Both the position numbers and the translations under genes were made by a program. A stretch of 64,000 bases of DNA from contig JYOE01000005.1 in NCBI GenBank assembly GCA_000955875.1, positions 98,186 through 162,185 of the forward strand, read 5' to 3'. This document shows positions 36,261 through 49,237 of this stretch, piece by piece; position 1 is the first letter of the stretch, and each line of letters starts with the position of its first letter. Under the pieces are notes generated by a model. The model was given only the letters and a program-made list of their open reading frames with translations. It made no database searches and was not told the DNA's origin. This stretch comes from Terrabacter sp. 28. GTDB lineage: Bacteria; Actinomycetota; Actinomycetes; Actinomycetales; Dermatophilaceae.

Positions 36261-37451
36261 GTGACTGCGTACCTCGACCATGCGGCGACCACGCCGATGC
36301 TGCCCGCCGCGATCTCGGCGATGACCCGGCAGCTCGGGATCGTGGGCAACGCGTCGTCGCTGCACCGCACGGGCCGGGCGGCCCGGCGTGCCGTCGAGGA
36401 GTCGCGCGAGAAGATCGCCCGCTGCCTCGGCGCGCGCCCCTCGGAGGTCGTCTTCACGTCCGGCGGCACCGAGTCCGACAACCTCGCGATCAAGGGCACC
36501 TACTGGGCCCGCCGCGACCGCGACCCGGCCCGGGTGCGACTGCTCGTCGGTGTCACGGAGCACCACGCCGTGCTCGACTGCGTCGACTTCCTCGTCGCCC
36601 ACGAGGGCGCCAAGGTCACCTGGCTCGAGTGCACGCCCGAGGGCGTCGTCGAGCCCTCGACGGTGCGTGCGGCCATCGAGGCGGACCCAGCCTCCGTGGC
36701 GCTCGTGTCGGTGATGTGGGCCAACAACGAGGTCGGCACGGTCCAGGACGTGCGCGCCATCGCCGAGGTCGCGCACGAGCACGGTGTCCCGTTCCACACC
36801 GACGCCGTCCAGGCAGCCGGTCATCTGCCCGTCGACTTCGCCGCCAGCGGGGCCGACCTCATGTCGGTGACCGCGCACAAGCTCGGCGGCCCCATCGGCG
36901 TGGGAGCGCTCGTCGTCCGGCGTGACGTGAAGCTCGTGCCGCTCAGCCACGGCGGCGGGCAGGAGCGGCAGGTCCGCTCCGGCACGCTCGACACCCCGGC
37001 CGTCGTCGGCTTCGCCACGGCGCTCGTCGAGGCGACGGCCGCCGTCGACTCCGAGTCGGCCAGGCTCGTGGCCCTGCGCGACGACCTCGTCCAGCGGGCG
37101 ATGGCCCTCTCGCCCGACATCCGGGTCACCGGCGCCTGGGCCGCGGGTGACGGCACGACGCGACTCCCCGGCAACGCGCACCTGCTCGTGCCGGGCTGCG
37201 ACGGCGACTCCCTCCTCTACCTGCTCGACGCGGCGGGCGTCTCGTGCTCGACGGGCTCGGCCTGCCAGGCGGGCGTGCCGCAGCCGAGCCACGTGCTGCT
37301 CGCCATGGGGGTGCCCGAGGCGGACGCCCGTGGGGCGCTGCGCGTGACACTGGGCCACACGTCGACCCAGGCCGACGTCGACGCCTTCATCGACGCGCTG
37401 CCGGCCGCCATCGAGCGGGCCCGCCGCGCGCGGGAGGCGACCGCATCGTGA
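36261..37451 (+). CDS. iscS: Cysteine desulfurase
   Basis: The 396-residue PLP enzyme removes sulfur from cysteine as a persulfide. It begins [15 protein letters not shown], has [14 protein letters not shown], the PLP lysine in [16 protein letters not shown], and the mobile catalytic Cys in [23 protein letters not shown]. It lies seven bases upstream of mnmA, so tRNA thiolation is its evident task; it may also serve Fe-S assembly. The GTG start fits the leaderless promoter. Confidence 0.95.
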   Translation: MTAYLDHAATTPMLPAAISAMTRQLGIVGNASSLHRTGRAARRAVEESREKIARCLGARPSEVVFTSGGTESDNLAIKGTYWARRDRDPARVRLLVGVTEHHAVLDCVDFLVAHEGAKVTWLECTPEGVVEPSTVRAAIEADPASVALVSVMWANNEVGTVQDVRAIAEVAHEHGVPFHTDAVQAAGHLPVDFAASGADLMSVTAHKLGGPIGVGALVVRRDVKLVPLSHGGGQERQVRSGTLDTPAVVGFATALVEATAAVDSESARLVALRDDLVQRAMALSPDIRVTGAWAAGDGTTRLPGNAHLLVPGCDGDSLLYLLDAAGVSCSTGSACQAGVPQPSHVLLAMGVPEADARGALRVTLGHTSTQADVDAFIDALPAAIERARRAREATAS

Positions 37452-37458
37452 GGGCGTC

Positions 37459-38565
37459 GTGAGGGTCGTCGCAGCGATGAGCGGCGGCGTCGACTCGGCC
37501 GTCGCCGCCGCCCGCATGATCGACGCGGGCCACGAGGTCGTCGGCGTGCACCTCGCCCTGTCGCAGAGCGCCGCCACCCTGCGCGAGTCGGCGCGCGGGT
37601 GCTGCACCATCGAGGACGCCGGCGACGCCAGGCGGGTGGCCGACGTGCTGGGCATCCCCTTCTACGTGTGGGACATGGCGGCCCGGTTCAAGCGCGACGT
37701 CGTCGACGACTTCCGCGCCGAGTACGCCGCCGGCCGCACGCCCAACCCCTGCCTGCGGTGCAACGAGAAGATCAAGTTCGCGGCCCTGCTCGACAAGGCG
37801 GTCGCGCTGGGTTTCGACGCCGTCGCCACCGGTCACTACGCCCAGGTGGTCGAGGTGCCGGACGTCGACGGCGGCGTGCGGCGCGAGCTGCACCGGGCCG
37901 TCGACGCGGCGAAGGACCAGAGCTACGTCCTCGGCGTGCTCGACGCCGAGCAGCTCGCCCGCTCCTTCTTCCCGCTCGGTGACACCACCAAGCCGCAGAT
38001 CCGGCAGGAGGCGGCCGAGCGCGGCTTCTACGTCGCGAACAAGCCCGACAGCCACGACATCTGCTTCATCGCCGACGGCGACACCCGGGGCTGGCTCGGG
38101 CGCGAGCTGGGGCAGGCGCCGGGCGACATCGTCGACACCGACGGTGCCGTCGTCGGCAGCCACGACGGTGCGTTCGCCTACACCGTCGGTCAGCGCCGCG
38201 GACTCGGGCTCTCACGACCGGCCGCCGACGGGCAGCCGCGCTACGTCGTGGAGGTGCGCCCTGACACCAACCAGGTGGTCGTGGGCACCGCCGACCTGCT
38301 CGGGGTCAACGCCCTCACCGGAGACCACGCCCGCTGGTGCGGCCCGGCGCCGGAGGGCGTCGTGGAGGTGGGTGCGCAGGTGCGCGCGCACGGTGCCGAG
38401 TACCCAGCCCGCGCGTGGGCTGACGGCGAGAACGTCGAGGTGCGGCTCGACGAGCGCATCCGCGGGGTGGCGCCCGGGCAGTCGGTCGTCCTCTACGACG
38501 GCACGCGTGTGGTGGGCTCCTCGACGATCGCCGCCGCACGCCTCGAGCGCACGTCCGTCGCCTGA
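37459..38565 (+). CDS. mnmA: tRNA-specific 2-thiouridylase
   Basis: The 368-residue enzyme makes 2-thiouridine at the wobble position of tRNA for Lys, Glu and Gln. The ATP-binding [10 protein letters not shown] (residues 8-17) opens the protein. The two catalytic cysteines are in [12 protein letters not shown] and [10 protein letters not shown], with GHYAQV and [10 protein letters not shown] in between. The C-terminal beta-barrel domain recognises tRNA. It starts with GTG seven bases after iscS, its sulfur donor. Confidence 0.96.
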   Translation: MRVVAAMSGGVDSAVAAARMIDAGHEVVGVHLALSQSAATLRESARGCCTIEDAGDARRVADVLGIPFYVWDMAARFKRDVVDDFRAEYAAGRTPNPCLRCNEKIKFAALLDKAVALGFDAVATGHYAQVVEVPDVDGGVRRELHRAVDAAKDQSYVLGVLDAEQLARSFFPLGDTTKPQIRQEAAERGFYVANKPDSHDICFIADGDTRGWLGRELGQAPGDIVDTDGAVVGSHDGAFAYTVGQRRGLGLSRPAADGQPRYVVEVRPDTNQVVVGTADLLGVNALTGDHARWCGPAPEGVVEVGAQVRAHGAEYPARAWADGENVEVRLDERIRGVAPGQSVVLYDGTRVVGSSTIAAARLERTSVA

Positions 38566-38622
38566 GCCCGCAGCGCGGCAGGGCAGCCCGTCGCGACCCT
38601 CGGTCGGACCGGCCGGCCGTCG

Positions 38623-39516
38623 TCAGTCGAGCGTGCGCGTCCAGGTGAGGGTGCGCGCGGTCGGACGGAAGCCGAGCGACCGGTAGAGGCGCTGCGGGCC
38701 GGGGTAGTCGTCGTCGCCCCGCGGGCTGACCTGTGCCGACGAGCCGCCGAGCGCGCCGAGGTGGTTCAGCGCGGCGAGGGTGACGGCGCCGGCCAGGCCC
38801 CGGCCACGGTGCTCGGGCACGCACCCGACCGGCTCCACGAGACCGACCCCGGTGGCCTCGTCGAGCCAGACGACGACCGAGGCCACCATCCGGCCGTCCG
38901 CGTCGACGGCCACCCAGTCGAGGTCGTGCCGGTAGGGCCACGCCGCCATGAGCTGCCGATAGGCGGTCTCGTCGACCTTCGACGGCCCGAAGTCCGACCA
39001 CGCTGCGGCGTGTACGGCGGCACGCTCGCGAGCCTCGTGCGGCTCGACGTGCCGGAACCGGTAGCCGTCCACGCGGGGCGCCGCGGCGAGGTCGCCCACC
39101 GCGACGGTGTGGTGGGTGAACCACCACGCGTCGGGTTGCGGCTCGAAACCTGCTGCGGCGAGGGCCGGTCCGGCCACGTCGTGCTCCATCACGAGGGCCG
39201 ACTGCGTCTCGGCGTCGCTGACCTCCTCGAACCAGTCGACGAGCTCCTCGGCGACGTCCGGGCGGTCGGGGGCCACCTGCAGCTCCAGCCAGTCCGGTGC
39301 CTCGGCCCAGCCGAAGCCCACGACCTGGCCGCCGTCGCTCCAGACGGCGATCGCCTCGCCCTCGTCCAGCCGGGTGGGGTCGACGGGGCGGTGGTAGCGG
39401 CTCCACGCGAGCTGGCCGGGGTGGAACCTGCTGGTGGGGGACCACAGCCGCGACGCCATGGCCTGCATCGCCCGCAGGTCGTCGGGCCCCGAGAAGTCAC
39501 GACGTGCGGCCGGCAT
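38623..39516 (-). CDS. Tandem GNAT-domain acetyltransferase
   Basis: A 297-residue protein. The N-terminal half (to about 145) keeps the GNAT outline without the acetyl-CoA loop. The C-terminal half is a typical GNAT: WVAVDADGRMVASVVVWLDEATGVGLVEPVGCVPEHRGRGLAGAVTLAAL and QRLYRSLGFRPTARTLTW. The first half may have become a structural or substrate-binding unit. The ATG at 39516 has TAGGCT six bases upstream. It converges on mnmA and is divergent from methionine synthase. Substrate unknown. Confidence 0.82.
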   Translation of the reverse strand: MPAARRDFSGPDDLRAMQAMASRLWSPTSRFHPGQLAWSRYHRPVDPTRLDEGEAIAVWSDGGQVVGFGWAEAPDWLELQVAPDRPDVAEELVDWFEEVSDAETQSALVMEHDVAGPALAAAGFEPQPDAWWFTHHTVAVGDLAAAPRVDGYRFRHVEPHEARERAAVHAAAWSDFGPSKVDETAYRQLMAAWPYRHDLDWVAVDADGRMVASVVVWLDEATGVGLVEPVGCVPEHRGRGLAGAVTLAALNHLGALGGSSAQVSPRGDDDYPGPQRLYRSLGFRPTARTLTWTRTLD

Positions 39517-39522
39517 CGCGCC

Positions 39523-39528
39523 AGCCTA
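39523..39528 (-). promoter_or_regulatory. -10 box of the tandem GNAT gene (leaderless type)
   Basis: TAGGCT on the minus strand, six bases before the ATG at 39516. Confidence 0.5.
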
Positions 39529-39619
39529 GGGGCGCCCGAGGTCGTCCGTCGCCCCGGTTCCCGCACACCGCCCGCCGGCCGCGGTCCTGCCCCTGCGTCG
39601 GGCCGCAGCGTGCTGCCCA

Positions 39620-39625
39620 TAGGCT
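39620..39625 (+). promoter_or_regulatory. -10 box of the methionine synthase gene (leaderless type)
   Basis: TAGGCT ends six bases before the GTG at 39632. Confidence 0.55.
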
Positions 39626-39631
39626 GGCGCG

Positions 39632-40612
39632 GTGATTCTGGCAACCGGTATCGGATCCTGGCCCGGCACGTCCGTGCGCGACGCCCTCGCACAGGTGGGC
39701 GAGATCCTCGACGGTCACCTGCCGTACCTGCCCGAGCTGCCCGCCCGCGGGCCCGGCGCCGACATGGTGGGGCGCACGGCCGGCCTGCTCGTCGAGATGC
39801 CGGTCGACCTGCAGCCGGTCGGCTGGCGGCTCGTCGACCGCCCCGGGCGCGATGCGGCCCGCACCGCTGCGTTCCTGCGGGAGGACCTCGACCAGCTCGC
39901 CGAGGCCTTCGACGGGCACGCGGGTCGACTCAAGCTCCAGGTCGTGGGGCCGTGGACGCTCGCCGCGAACGTGTGGCTCGGCCGCGGCGAGCGGATGGTC
40001 GTCGACGAGGGCGCGAGCCGCGACCTCGTCGAGTCGCTCGCCGAGGGCGTCCGCCTCCACGTCGGCGCCGTCCGGCGGCTCGTCCCGGGCGCCGAGATCG
40101 TGCTGCAGGTCGACGAGCCGTCGCTGCCCACCGTGCTCGCCGGCCGCCTGCCGACCTCCTCGGGCTTCGGCCGCCTGCCCAGCCTCGACCCGCAGGTCGC
40201 TGCAGCCGGGATCAGGACCGTGCTCGCAGCGCACGACGGCGAGACCGTGCTGCACTGCTGCGCCGCCGACCCGCCCCTGGCGCTGCTGCGCTCGACCGGC
40301 CCGTCGGCCCTGTCGGTCGACACCTCGCTCCTGCGGGCGCGCGGATGGGAGGGCGTCGCCGTCGCGGTCGAGGACGGCATACGGCTGCACGCGGGAGCGA
40401 TCCCGACGGACGGCAGCCTGACCCGGCCCCAGGCGGTCGCCGACCGCTTCGTCGACGCCTGGCGCCGCATCGGTATGCCGTCCGCCTCGCTGGCCGACGT
40501 CGTCGTGACGCCGGCGTGCGGCCTGGCCGCTGCCACCCCCGAGCTCGCCCGCACCATCCAGCGTGCAGCCGTCGAGACCGCGCGCGAGCTGGACGAGCGC
40601 AGCGTCGTCTGA
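39632..40612 (+). CDS. Short MetE-like (cobalamin-independent) methionine synthase family protein
   Basis: A 326-residue protein corresponding to the C-terminal catalytic barrel of MetE only. It opens ATGIGSWPGTSVRDAL, has VVGPWTLAANVWLGRG and LQVDEPSLPTVLAG, and keeps the zinc-type ligands in VLHCCAADPP (His-x-Cys) and VVTPACGLAA (Cys). Full-length MetE is about 750 residues; this short form is common in Actinobacteria and its methyl donor is not settled. It sits before ligA and gatCAB as in Mycobacterium. The GTG start fits the leaderless promoter. Confidence 0.87.
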   Translation: MILATGIGSWPGTSVRDALAQVGEILDGHLPYLPELPARGPGADMVGRTAGLLVEMPVDLQPVGWRLVDRPGRDAARTAAFLREDLDQLAEAFDGHAGRLKLQVVGPWTLAANVWLGRGERMVVDEGASRDLVESLAEGVRLHVGAVRRLVPGAEIVLQVDEPSLPTVLAGRLPTSSGFGRLPSLDPQVAAAGIRTVLAAHDGETVLHCCAADPPLALLRSTGPSALSVDTSLLRARGWEGVAVAVEDGIRLHAGAIPTDGSLTRPQAVADRFVDAWRRIGMPSASLADVVVTPACGLAAATPELARTIQRAAVETARELDERSVV

Positions 40613-40629
40613 CCAGCGGGCCGCCCACG

Positions 40630-40674
40630 CACGGCGAAGGCCGGTCACCCCGAGGGTGACCGGCCTTCGCCGTG
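40630..40674. terminator. Bidirectional terminator between methionine synthase and ldt
   Basis: Perfect 20-bp inverted repeat (40630-40649 and 40655-40674, core GAAGGCCGGTCACC) with a five-base loop. It is the strongest hairpin in the window. Confidence 0.9.
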
Positions 40675-40688
40675 CCGGGGGAGCGGGC

Positions 40689-41924
40689 TCAGAGCGCCGA
40701 GCCCGCCGTCCACTTGGACCAGCTGAGGTTCCAGTCGGCGTAGCCGTTGCCCATGGTCATCGGGCGGTTGGTGCCGACCGTCTCGACGACGTCACCGATG
40801 CGGGTCTGGCCGTAGAGCCACTGGCCGTTGGCGTCGCTCATGCCGGTGCAGCCGTGGCTGACGTTGCGGTGACCCTGGTCCTTGACCGACCAGGGGGCCG
40901 TGTGGAGGAACTCACCCGAGTTCGTGACGCGCATGGCGTACTTGACCGGGGTGTCCTCGTAGTAGCCGGTGTCGCCCTTCTTGAGGCCGATGGTCTCGGC
41001 GCGCATCGTGATGTTGGTGACCTTGTCCATGATCACCTTGACGCCGGAGCGGGTGATGAAGCCGGGCTGACCGCCAGTGACGGGGATGCGACGGGCGAGC
41101 TTGCCGTTGATCATGACGTCCATCTGGTGCGTCTGCAGGTTCACCTTGGCGATGACGGAGCGGCCGATTGTGAAGTCGGACGTCCGCGACTGCTCGCCCC
41201 AGCGACCGCCGCCGGCGGAGACGCCGTTGAGCTTCGCCTCGACGTGGACCTTGGTGCCGGGCTTCCAGTACGTCTTGGGGCGCCAGTGGGCCTCCTTCGA
41301 CGACAGCCAGTACCAGGAGCCGGCCTGCGCAGGCGTCGACGTGACGACCATGTGCTTCTCGAAGTTCGCCTTGTCCTTGACCGGCAGGTCGAAGCGCATG
41401 ACGACCGGCATGCCGATGCCGACCGTGCCGCCGTCGCGGGGGGAGATCGAGGTGTAGACCTGGTCGTCGAGCGTGAGGTTCGCGGTGCGGAACGAGCGGG
41501 TCGTCTCGTCGGTGCGGCCGTCGGAGTCCTCGGCCTCGAGGGCCAGGGTGTACTTGACGCCGGGCTCGAGCAGGTCGCCGGCCGTCCACGTGCCGTCCTT
41601 GAGCGTGCCGTCGACGGTGACCTTGTTGCCCTTCTTGCTCACGTAGGACAGCGAGGCCTTCTTGAGGGTGCCCTTCTCGGCGGAGGCGGTCACCCGCGTG
41701 TCCACGGCGACGTCGTCGGCGTCGGCCGCCGGGGTCGTCGTGTAGGCGACCGGGTCGGTGGTGGGCGTCGGGGTGGACGTCTCGGAGCTGTCGGGCCCGG
41801 CGGACGCCGACGAGCTCGCCGGCTTGCCGTTGTCGGCCGTGGCGGAGGCGTTGCAGGCGGTCACGCCCAGCATGGCCAGGATGGCCATCCCCGAGACTGT
41901 GGCGGTACGGATGCTCGACTTCAC
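40689..41924 (-). CDS. L,D-transpeptidase lipoprotein
   Basis: A 411-residue (from GTG 41924) lipoprotein that cross-links peptidoglycan through 3-3 bonds. After VSGMAILAMLGVTAC (lipobox VTAC), a Ser/Thr-rich linker leads to two Ig-like domains (about 65-260). The YkuD catalytic domain ends GHRNVSHGCTGMSDANGQWLY, with the nucleophilic Cys. Layout matches the Mycobacterium LdtMt2 type (two Ig-like domains plus YkuD). I chose GTG 41924 because AAGGG lies about ten bases before it and a signal peptide then starts at once; a GTG at 42011 would add 29 residues. Confidence 0.93.
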   Translation of the reverse strand: MKSSIRTATVSGMAILAMLGVTACNASATADNGKPASSSASAGPDSSETSTPTPTTDPVAYTTTPAADADDVAVDTRVTASAEKGTLKKASLSYVSKKGNKVTVDGTLKDGTWTAGDLLEPGVKYTLALEAEDSDGRTDETTRSFRTANLTLDDQVYTSISPRDGGTVGIGMPVVMRFDLPVKDKANFEKHMVVTSTPAQAGSWYWLSSKEAHWRPKTYWKPGTKVHVEAKLNGVSAGGGRWGEQSRTSDFTIGRSVIAKVNLQTHQMDVMINGKLARRIPVTGGQPGFITRSGVKVIMDKVTNITMRAETIGLKKGDTGYYEDTPVKYAMRVTNSGEFLHTAPWSVKDQGHRNVSHGCTGMSDANGQWLYGQTRIGDVVETVGTNRPMTMGNGYADWNLSWSKWTAGSAL

Positions 41925-42021
41925 GCTCAATAAACCCTTCACGGACGCGACGCCGGGCGTCCCACGGCGGGACGGGGTGCGGCGCGTCGATAGACCCTGC
42001 TCCAGTGTCACCGATGGCGAC

Positions 42022-42051
42022 CTGATACTCCAAAACGTACGGCGAGTCCAA
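42022..42051 (-). promoter_or_regulatory. Candidate ldt promoter
   Basis: On the minus strand, TTGGAC (42051-42046) and TATCAG (42027-42022) are separated by 18 bases. Transcription would begin near 42015 and give a leader of about 90 bases before GTG 41924. The region is more AT-rich than its surroundings. Confidence 0.4.
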
Positions 42052-42181
42052 ACTGCGCGTGTCGCAGGCCGTCCGCGGGCACCCGAGCCTACCCGCCGGT
42101 ATGCCGTTCGGGGCTGTTCCCGGGCACTTCCCGGGGCCTTCTCGGGGCTTTCTCGAGTGCCTCCCAGACGCGCCCACGGCC

Positions 42182-45978
<3,797 letters not shown>

Positions 45979-45979
45979 T

Positions 45980-46018
45980 CGGAGCCGTCCCCGCCGTACG
46001 GGGGCTGGGACGGCTCCG
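45980..46018 (+). terminator. Terminator after ligA
   Basis: Perfect 12-bp stem (CGGAGCCGTCCC and complement) starting one base after the ligA stop. Confidence 0.75.
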
Positions 46019-46123
46019 GCCGCACGGCCGGCTGTGTGGGGCAGGGCGCGTCGGTGGCTCGGCGACCAGCGAGGGGTGCGCGCGCTCTCATGTGTGCCCG
46101 CACCACAGATCCAGCGCAGGTGT

Positions 46124-46165
46124 GTGGGTACCCACCGTCACTTTGGGAGGCGGTCCTCCTAGGCT
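46124..46165 (+). promoter_or_regulatory. Candidate operator and promoter of livGFKHM
   Basis: GTGGGTACCCAC (46124-46135) is a perfect 12-bp palindrome. GGAGG-CGGT-CCTCC (46146-46159) is a second inverted repeat that abuts a -10-like TAGGCT (46160-46165). The 291-bp spacer between ligA and livG holds no gene, so this is the natural control region of the transporter. A clear -35 is not visible. Confidence 0.45.
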
Positions 46166-46269
46166 TGCCCGAAGTTTCCGGTTCCGTGCCACGGAGCCTG
46201 ACCACCGGAAGATGCCGCCGACCGACCGGTCGGCCCGCAGCGAGCGCGACGCACGAGGAGGTGCAGGTC

Positions 46270-47025
46270 TTGACGGGTACCCCGTTGCTCGAGACCAGGG
46301 CCCTGACGAAGGAGTTCCGGGGCTTCCGGGCCGTCTCGGACGTCGACCTCACGGTGGCGCAGGGCACCGTCCACGCCCTCGTCGGCCCCAACGGTGCGGG
46401 CAAGACCACGCTGTTCAACCTGCTGACCGGCTTCCTCACCCCGACCTCCGGAACCGTCACCTTCGACGGGCAGGACATCACCGGCCGGGCGCCGGAGCAG
46501 ATCGCCCCTCTCGGCATCGCCCGCTCGTTCCAGATCACGAGCCTGTTCGAGGCGATGACCCTGCGTGAGCACCTCGAGCTCGCCCTCGCCAGCCCCACCG
46601 GCATGGGCAAGCAGTGGTGGCGCTCGGTCACCCGCATGGCGACGTTCAAGGACCGGGCCATGGACCTGCTCGAGCAGGTCGGTCTCGCCGACCGCGCGGG
46701 CGCGCCGGCCTCGTCGCTCGCGTACGGCCAGAAGCGCGCGCTCGAGCTCGCCATCGCGATGGCCCTCGACCCGAAGCTGCTCCTCCTCGACGAGCCGACG
46801 GCCGGCATGGGCATCGAGGACGTCGACCGGACCATCGCCCTCGTCAAGCAGCTGTCGGCCGGGCGCACCGTCGTCTTCGTCGACCACAACATGCACGTCG
46901 TCGGCTCGCTCGCCGACCAGGTGACCGTGCTCCAGTCCGGACAGATCCTCGCCGAGGGTCCCTACGAGCAGGTGCGCGCCGACGAGCGCGTCATCACGGC
47001 CTACCTCGGAGCCACCCATGAGTGA
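46270..47025 (+). CDS. livG: Branched-chain amino acid ABC transporter, ATP-binding protein LivG
   Basis: A 251-residue ATPase. Walker A is GPNGAGKTTLF, the Q-loop region ARSFQITSLFEAMT, the signature SLAYGQKRALELA, Walker B LLLLDEPTAGMG, and the H-loop FVDHNMHVVGSLADQ. The missing GG in the signature (AYGQ) and FVDHNM are typical of LivG. AGGAGG lies seven bases before TTG 46270, which I take as the start; an in-frame GTG at 46261 overlaps that site. It is the first gene of livGFKHM. Confidence 0.93.
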   Translation: MTGTPLLETRALTKEFRGFRAVSDVDLTVAQGTVHALVGPNGAGKTTLFNLLTGFLTPTSGTVTFDGQDITGRAPEQIAPLGIARSFQITSLFEAMTLREHLELALASPTGMGKQWWRSVTRMATFKDRAMDLLEQVGLADRAGAPASSLAYGQKRALELAIAMALDPKLLLLDEPTAGMGIEDVDRTIALVKQLSAGRTVVFVDHNMHVVGSLADQVTVLQSGQILAEGPYEQVRADERVITAYLGATHE

Positions 47026-47785
47026 CGAGACCACCACCACCGAGCGCACCGGCGCGGCTGCCGAGACCCCTGCAGCGCAAGGCTCCTCCCGCATGCTGGA
47101 GGTCACCGGGCTGTCCGCCTGGTACGGCGAGGCGCGTGTGCTCACCGACGTGGCGATCGACGTCGCCCCCGGCGAGGTCGTCACTCTCGTCGGTCGCAAC
47201 GGTGCCGGCAAGACGACCCTCCTGCGGTCGGTCATGGGCCTGCACCGCCAGATCGAGGGCACGATCAGCCTCGACGGCACCGACCTCACGCGGAGGTCGG
47301 CCGACGCCCGCGCGCGTGCCGGCATCGGCTGGGTGCCCGACGACCGCGGCATCTACGCCAGCCTCACCGTCGCCGAGAACCTCCTGCTGCCGCCCGTCGT
47401 CCACGCCGACGCGTGGCCGCTCGAGCGCGTCTACGAGTTCTTCCCGGTGCTCCACGAACGACGCGACTTCCCCGGCACGAAGCTGTCGGGTGGCGAGCAG
47501 CAGATGCTCGCCATGGCCAGGGTCCTGCGGATGGGTTCGCGCCTGCTGCTGCTCGACGAGCCGAGCGAGGGCCTGGCCCCCGTCATCGTCCAGCGCATCG
47601 GCGAGATCATCCGCGAGATCAAGGGCCAGGGGGTCGGCGTGCTCCTCGTCGAGCAGAACGTCAAGTTCGCCTCGACGGTCGCCGACCGGCACTACCTGCT
47701 GGCGCAGGGGAAGGTCGTCGAGCACCTCGGCAACGACGACTTCCGGGCTCGCGAGAGCGAGCTGCTCACCTATCTCGGGATGTAG
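47018..47785 (+). CDS. livF: Branched-chain amino acid ABC transporter, ATP-binding protein LivF
   Basis: The 255-residue second ATPase has a 25-residue Thr/Ala-rich N-terminal extension not usual for LivF. Walker A is GRNGAGKTTLLRSVMG, then DDRGIYASLTVAENLLL, signature LSGGEQQMLAMARVL, Walker B LLLLDEPSEGLAP and LVEQNVKFASTVADR, all LivF-like. The ATG overlaps the livG stop by eight bases (ATGAGTGA). It pairs with LivG on the cytoplasmic side. Confidence 0.94.
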   Translation: MSDETTTTERTGAAAETPAAQGSSRMLEVTGLSAWYGEARVLTDVAIDVAPGEVVTLVGRNGAGKTTLLRSVMGLHRQIEGTISLDGTDLTRRSADARARAGIGWVPDDRGIYASLTVAENLLLPPVVHADAWPLERVYEFFPVLHERRDFPGTKLSGGEQQMLAMARVLRMGSRLLLLDEPSEGLAPVIVQRIGEIIREIKGQGVGVLLVEQNVKFASTVADRHYLLAQGKVVEHLGNDDFRARESELLTYLGM

Positions 47786-47830
47786 CCGCCCGGTCGGCCC
47801 GTCCGCGGGTCGCACCGGCCGGACCACCAG

Positions 47831-47856
47831 CACGTCACCGCACCACGTCACCGCAC
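47831..47856. repeat. Tandem 13-bp repeat before livK
   Basis: Two exact copies of CACGTCACCGCAC, in the 104-bp spacer between livF and livK. It could be a protein site or a ribosome-standby region for the highly expressed binding protein. Confidence 0.5.
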
Positions 47857-47889
47857 CACCTCACATCTCGTCACACCCCAGGAGGGGAC

Positions 47890-49137
47890 ATGCGTAGCAG
47901 GACAGTCCAGGGCACCGTCGCCATCGCGGCGACCGCCTCCCTCGCGCTCGCCGCGTGCGGCAGCGGCGCCGGCGGCCCGCAGTCGGGCGGCTCGGGCAAG
48001 CTCACCGACGACAAGATCGTCATCGGCCTGCTCAACGACCAGTCGGGCGTCTACAAGGACCTCTCCGGCCCCAACTCGAAGACGGCCATCGAGCTCGCCA
48101 TCGCCGACTACAAGGCGAAGTACGGCGACAAGGCCGTCGCCAAGACCATCGAGATCGTCACGGCCGACCACCAGAACAAGGCCGACGTCGCCAACTCCAA
48201 GGCGCAGGAGATGTACGACCGCCAGAAGGCCGACATCATCCTCGACGTGCCGAACTCGGCGGCCGCGCTCGCCGTCGCGACCCAGGCCGCGAACAAGAAG
48301 AAGCTCTACATCAACATCGGCGCCGGCACGACGAAGCTCACCGGCGAGAGCTGCAACAAGTACACGTTCCACTGGGCCTACAACACCGCGATGCTCGCCC
48401 GCGGCACCGCCGGCACCATCACCAAGGAGGGCGGGACGAGCTGGAACATCGTCTACCCCGACTACGCCTTCGGCCAGGACATGAACAAGTCCTTCACGAA
48501 GGAGGTCACGGCCGCCGGCGGATCGGTGGGCCAGTCGATCGCGTCGCCGTTCCCGAGCGACAACTTCGCCACGTTCATCACCAAGGCCGGTGAGGGCAGC
48601 CCCAAGGTCATCGGCTCGATGCACGCCGGTGGCGACCTCATCAACTTCGTCAAGCAGTTCAACCAGAGCTCGCTCAAGGGCAAGGCGCAGCTCGCCGTCG
48701 GCCTGATGTTCATCACCGACATCCACTCGCTCGGTGTCGACCAGTTCGCCGGCACCCAGTTCACCGACGCGTGGTACTGGAACTTCGACGACCAGAACAA
48801 GAAGTGGGCCGACCGCTTCAAGGAGAAGACGAACACCCGTCCGTCGTTCGCCCACGCTGCCAACTACTCGGCCGCGATGAACTACCTCGAGGCCGTCCAG
48901 GAGGCCGGCACCGACGACGCCGACGCCGTCGTGGGCAAGCTCGAGGGCAAGAAGATCAACGACGTGTTCCTCCGCAACGGTGAGGTCCGCAAGGCCGACC
49001 ACGCCGTCACGCACGACGTCTACCTCGCCAAGGTCAAGAGCTCCGCACCCGAGGAGTGGGACTACGAGGACATCGTCAAGACGATCCCCGCCGCCGAGGC
49101 GTACGGCGAGGCGAACCCCGCCTGCAAGATGGGCTGA
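47890..49137 (+). CDS. livK: Branched-chain amino acid-type ABC transporter, substrate-binding lipoprotein
   Basis: The 415-residue binding protein delivers substrate to LivHM. The signal ends in the lipobox LALAAC (Cys22), so it is membrane-tethered. The mature part starts KIVIGLLNDQSGVYKDLSGPNSKTAIELAI and continues through YDRQKADIILDVPNSAAALAVATQAANKK, a type I periplasmic-binding fold. Residues lining the pocket do not by themselves prove Leu/Ile/Val; several homologues bind amides, aromatic acids or urea. An AGGAGGGG site precedes the ATG. It lies mid-operon and is followed by a strong hairpin. Confidence 0.9.
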   Translation: MRSRTVQGTVAIAATASLALAACGSGAGGPQSGGSGKLTDDKIVIGLLNDQSGVYKDLSGPNSKTAIELAIADYKAKYGDKAVAKTIEIVTADHQNKADVANSKAQEMYDRQKADIILDVPNSAAALAVATQAANKKKLYINIGAGTTKLTGESCNKYTFHWAYNTAMLARGTAGTITKEGGTSWNIVYPDYAFGQDMNKSFTKEVTAAGGSVGQSIASPFPSDNFATFITKAGEGSPKVIGSMHAGGDLINFVKQFNQSSLKGKAQLAVGLMFITDIHSLGVDQFAGTQFTDAWYWNFDDQNKKWADRFKEKTNTRPSFAHAANYSAAMNYLEAVQEAGTDDADAVVGKLEGKKINDVFLRNGEVRKADHAVTHDVYLAKVKSSAPEEWDYEDIVKTIPAAEAYGEANPACKMG

Positions 49138-49144
49138 CCCGAGG

Positions 49145-49194
49145 CCGTATGCCGTCCGGCCGCGTCCCACGAGGCCGCACCGGACGGCATACGG
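49145..49194 (+). terminator. Stem-loop between livK and livH built from the GTATGCCG octamer
   Basis: Perfect 15-bp stem CCGTATGCCGTCCGG with a 20-base loop, directly after the livK stop. A 3' hairpin after the binding-protein gene commonly stabilises its mRNA and lets only part of transcription continue into the permease genes. No U-tract follows. Confidence 0.7.
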
Positions 49195-49237
49195 CAGGGT
49201 CCGTCCCAGCCCGATCGACCGCGAGCGAGCGAGAGAC

